Part shown: piece by piece, positions 61,374 through 61,649 of the stretch
Layout: every line of letters begins with the position of its first letter
How positions within the stretch are numbered: position 1 is the first letter of the stretch
Source: Anaeroplasmataceae bacterium
GTDB lineage: Bacteria > Bacillota_I > Bacilli_A > Acholeplasmatales > Anaeroplasmataceae
DNA: 61,649 nt
NCBI GenBank assembly: GCA_029067355.1
Contig: JAIEEQ010000008.1
Location: forward strand, 1 to 61,649
Direction of reading: 5' to 3'
The notes under the pieces: generated by a model
Databases searched by the model: none
Told to the model about the DNA's origin: nothing
The model's input: only the letters and a program-made list of their open reading frames with translations
Made by a program: the position numbers and the translations under genes

Positions 61374-61649
61374 ATGAATAAATGGAATTTTAAAAAAAGA
61401 AGTTTTATTCTTATATTTATAAGTATGTTTCTTATAGAGGTTATCCTAGGAATTATTTATGGAGTAACAAAGAATAAGCAGCTGTTATACCCAATGGGAT
61501 TTCTATTTGGAATTTTAATTACATATGCAATAGTAATTTTTCTAATAATTTTTATGAAAAAGAAACAACGGGTTGTTCAATTTGATGAGAGACAATTAAA
61601 AAATAGAGGAGATTGTTTTTGTATTAGCTTCTTTGTCTTAATTGGGTGT
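61374..61649 (+). CDS. Truncated small membrane protein (runs off the window)
   Basis: The ATG at 61374 follows a strong GGAGGGA site and a consensus promoter. The 92 codons visible encode two transmembrane helices (about residues 10-30 and 41-62), a basic turn, and FDERQLKNRG, a motif common in small integral membrane proteins of unknown function in this phylum. The 3' end is outside the window, so length and family remain open. Confidence 0.8.
   Translation, partial: MNKWNFKKRSFILIFISMFLIEVILGIIYGVTKNKQLLYPMGFLFGILITYAIVIFLIIFMKKKQRVVQFDERQLKNRGDCFCISFFVLIGC

Overview
This window reads as one contiguous chromosomal stretch from a low-G+C Gram-positive bacterium (Bacillota). A/T-rich codons dominate, strong GGAGG-type ribosome binding sites precede almost every gene, and intrinsic terminators are plentiful. 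Several genes are endospore markers: a yabP-yabQ-like pair, yabG, and a close relative of the cortex delta-lactam deacetylase PdaA. Their presence suggests a spore-forming lineage, perhaps an Erysipelotrichales-like or related gut anaerobe; genus cannot be assigned from sequence alone. Many genes (lysS, rnmV-rsmA-yabG-ispE, rpsF-ssb-rpsR, gdpP-rplI-dnaB, mfd) lie near the replication origin in model Bacilli, so the window is probably origin-proximal.

Layout. 1-2.9 kb (minus strand): a small lipoprotein, lysS and a trailing unknown gene. 2.9-5.5 kb: three consecutive Cro/CI-type regulators tied to membrane domains. 5.5-6.2 kb (minus): yabP and a yabQ-like gene. 6.3-8.2 kb: a hemolysin-III family protein facing an LD-carboxypeptidase-like gene. 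8.3-13.8 kb: an unusual membrane-anchored McrB-like AAA+ ATPase, a DUF2357-like zinc-ribbon partner and two unknown proteins. 14-18.5 kb: glmS and a calcium P-type ATPase. 18.9-20.2 kb: a G+C-richer BspA-like surface lipoprotein, probably acquired. 20.5-22.5 kb: an LtaS-family enzyme.

22.6-27.3 kb: an HD phosphohydrolase, rnmV, rsmA, yabG, ispE and a small membrane protein, close to the order seen in Bacillus. 27.3-31.6 kb: hflX divergent from a ClpC-like protein whose second ATPase domain looks dead, then degV. 31.7-36.1 kb: a 1476-residue DUF4011 helicase/Vsr-type nuclease. 36.2-39.6 kb (minus): a diaminopentanoate-dehydrogenase-like enzyme and a U32 family protein. 39.8-43.4 kb: a large pectate lyase lipoprotein with seven InlB-type repeats.

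43.6-44.9 kb: rpsF-ssb-rpsR. 45.0-50.4 kb: a five-gene operon joining a hybrid sensor kinase and an Hpt protein to a binding-protein-dependent ABC importer. 50.5-59.4 kb: yccF, a GdpP-bL9 fusion gene, dnaB, prfA and mfd. 59.4-61.6 kb: a small exported protein, a decayed reading frame, the PdaA-like deacetylase and a truncated membrane gene.

The most notable items are: the in-frame fusion of c-di-AMP phosphodiesterase to ribosomal protein bL9, with a strong internal ribosome binding site; the membrane-embedded McrB-like system; the ClpC paralogue with a degenerate second AAA domain; and the phosphorelay with no visible output regulator that is embedded in an ABC transporter operon. No rRNA, tRNA, CRISPR array or insertion sequence was recognised.
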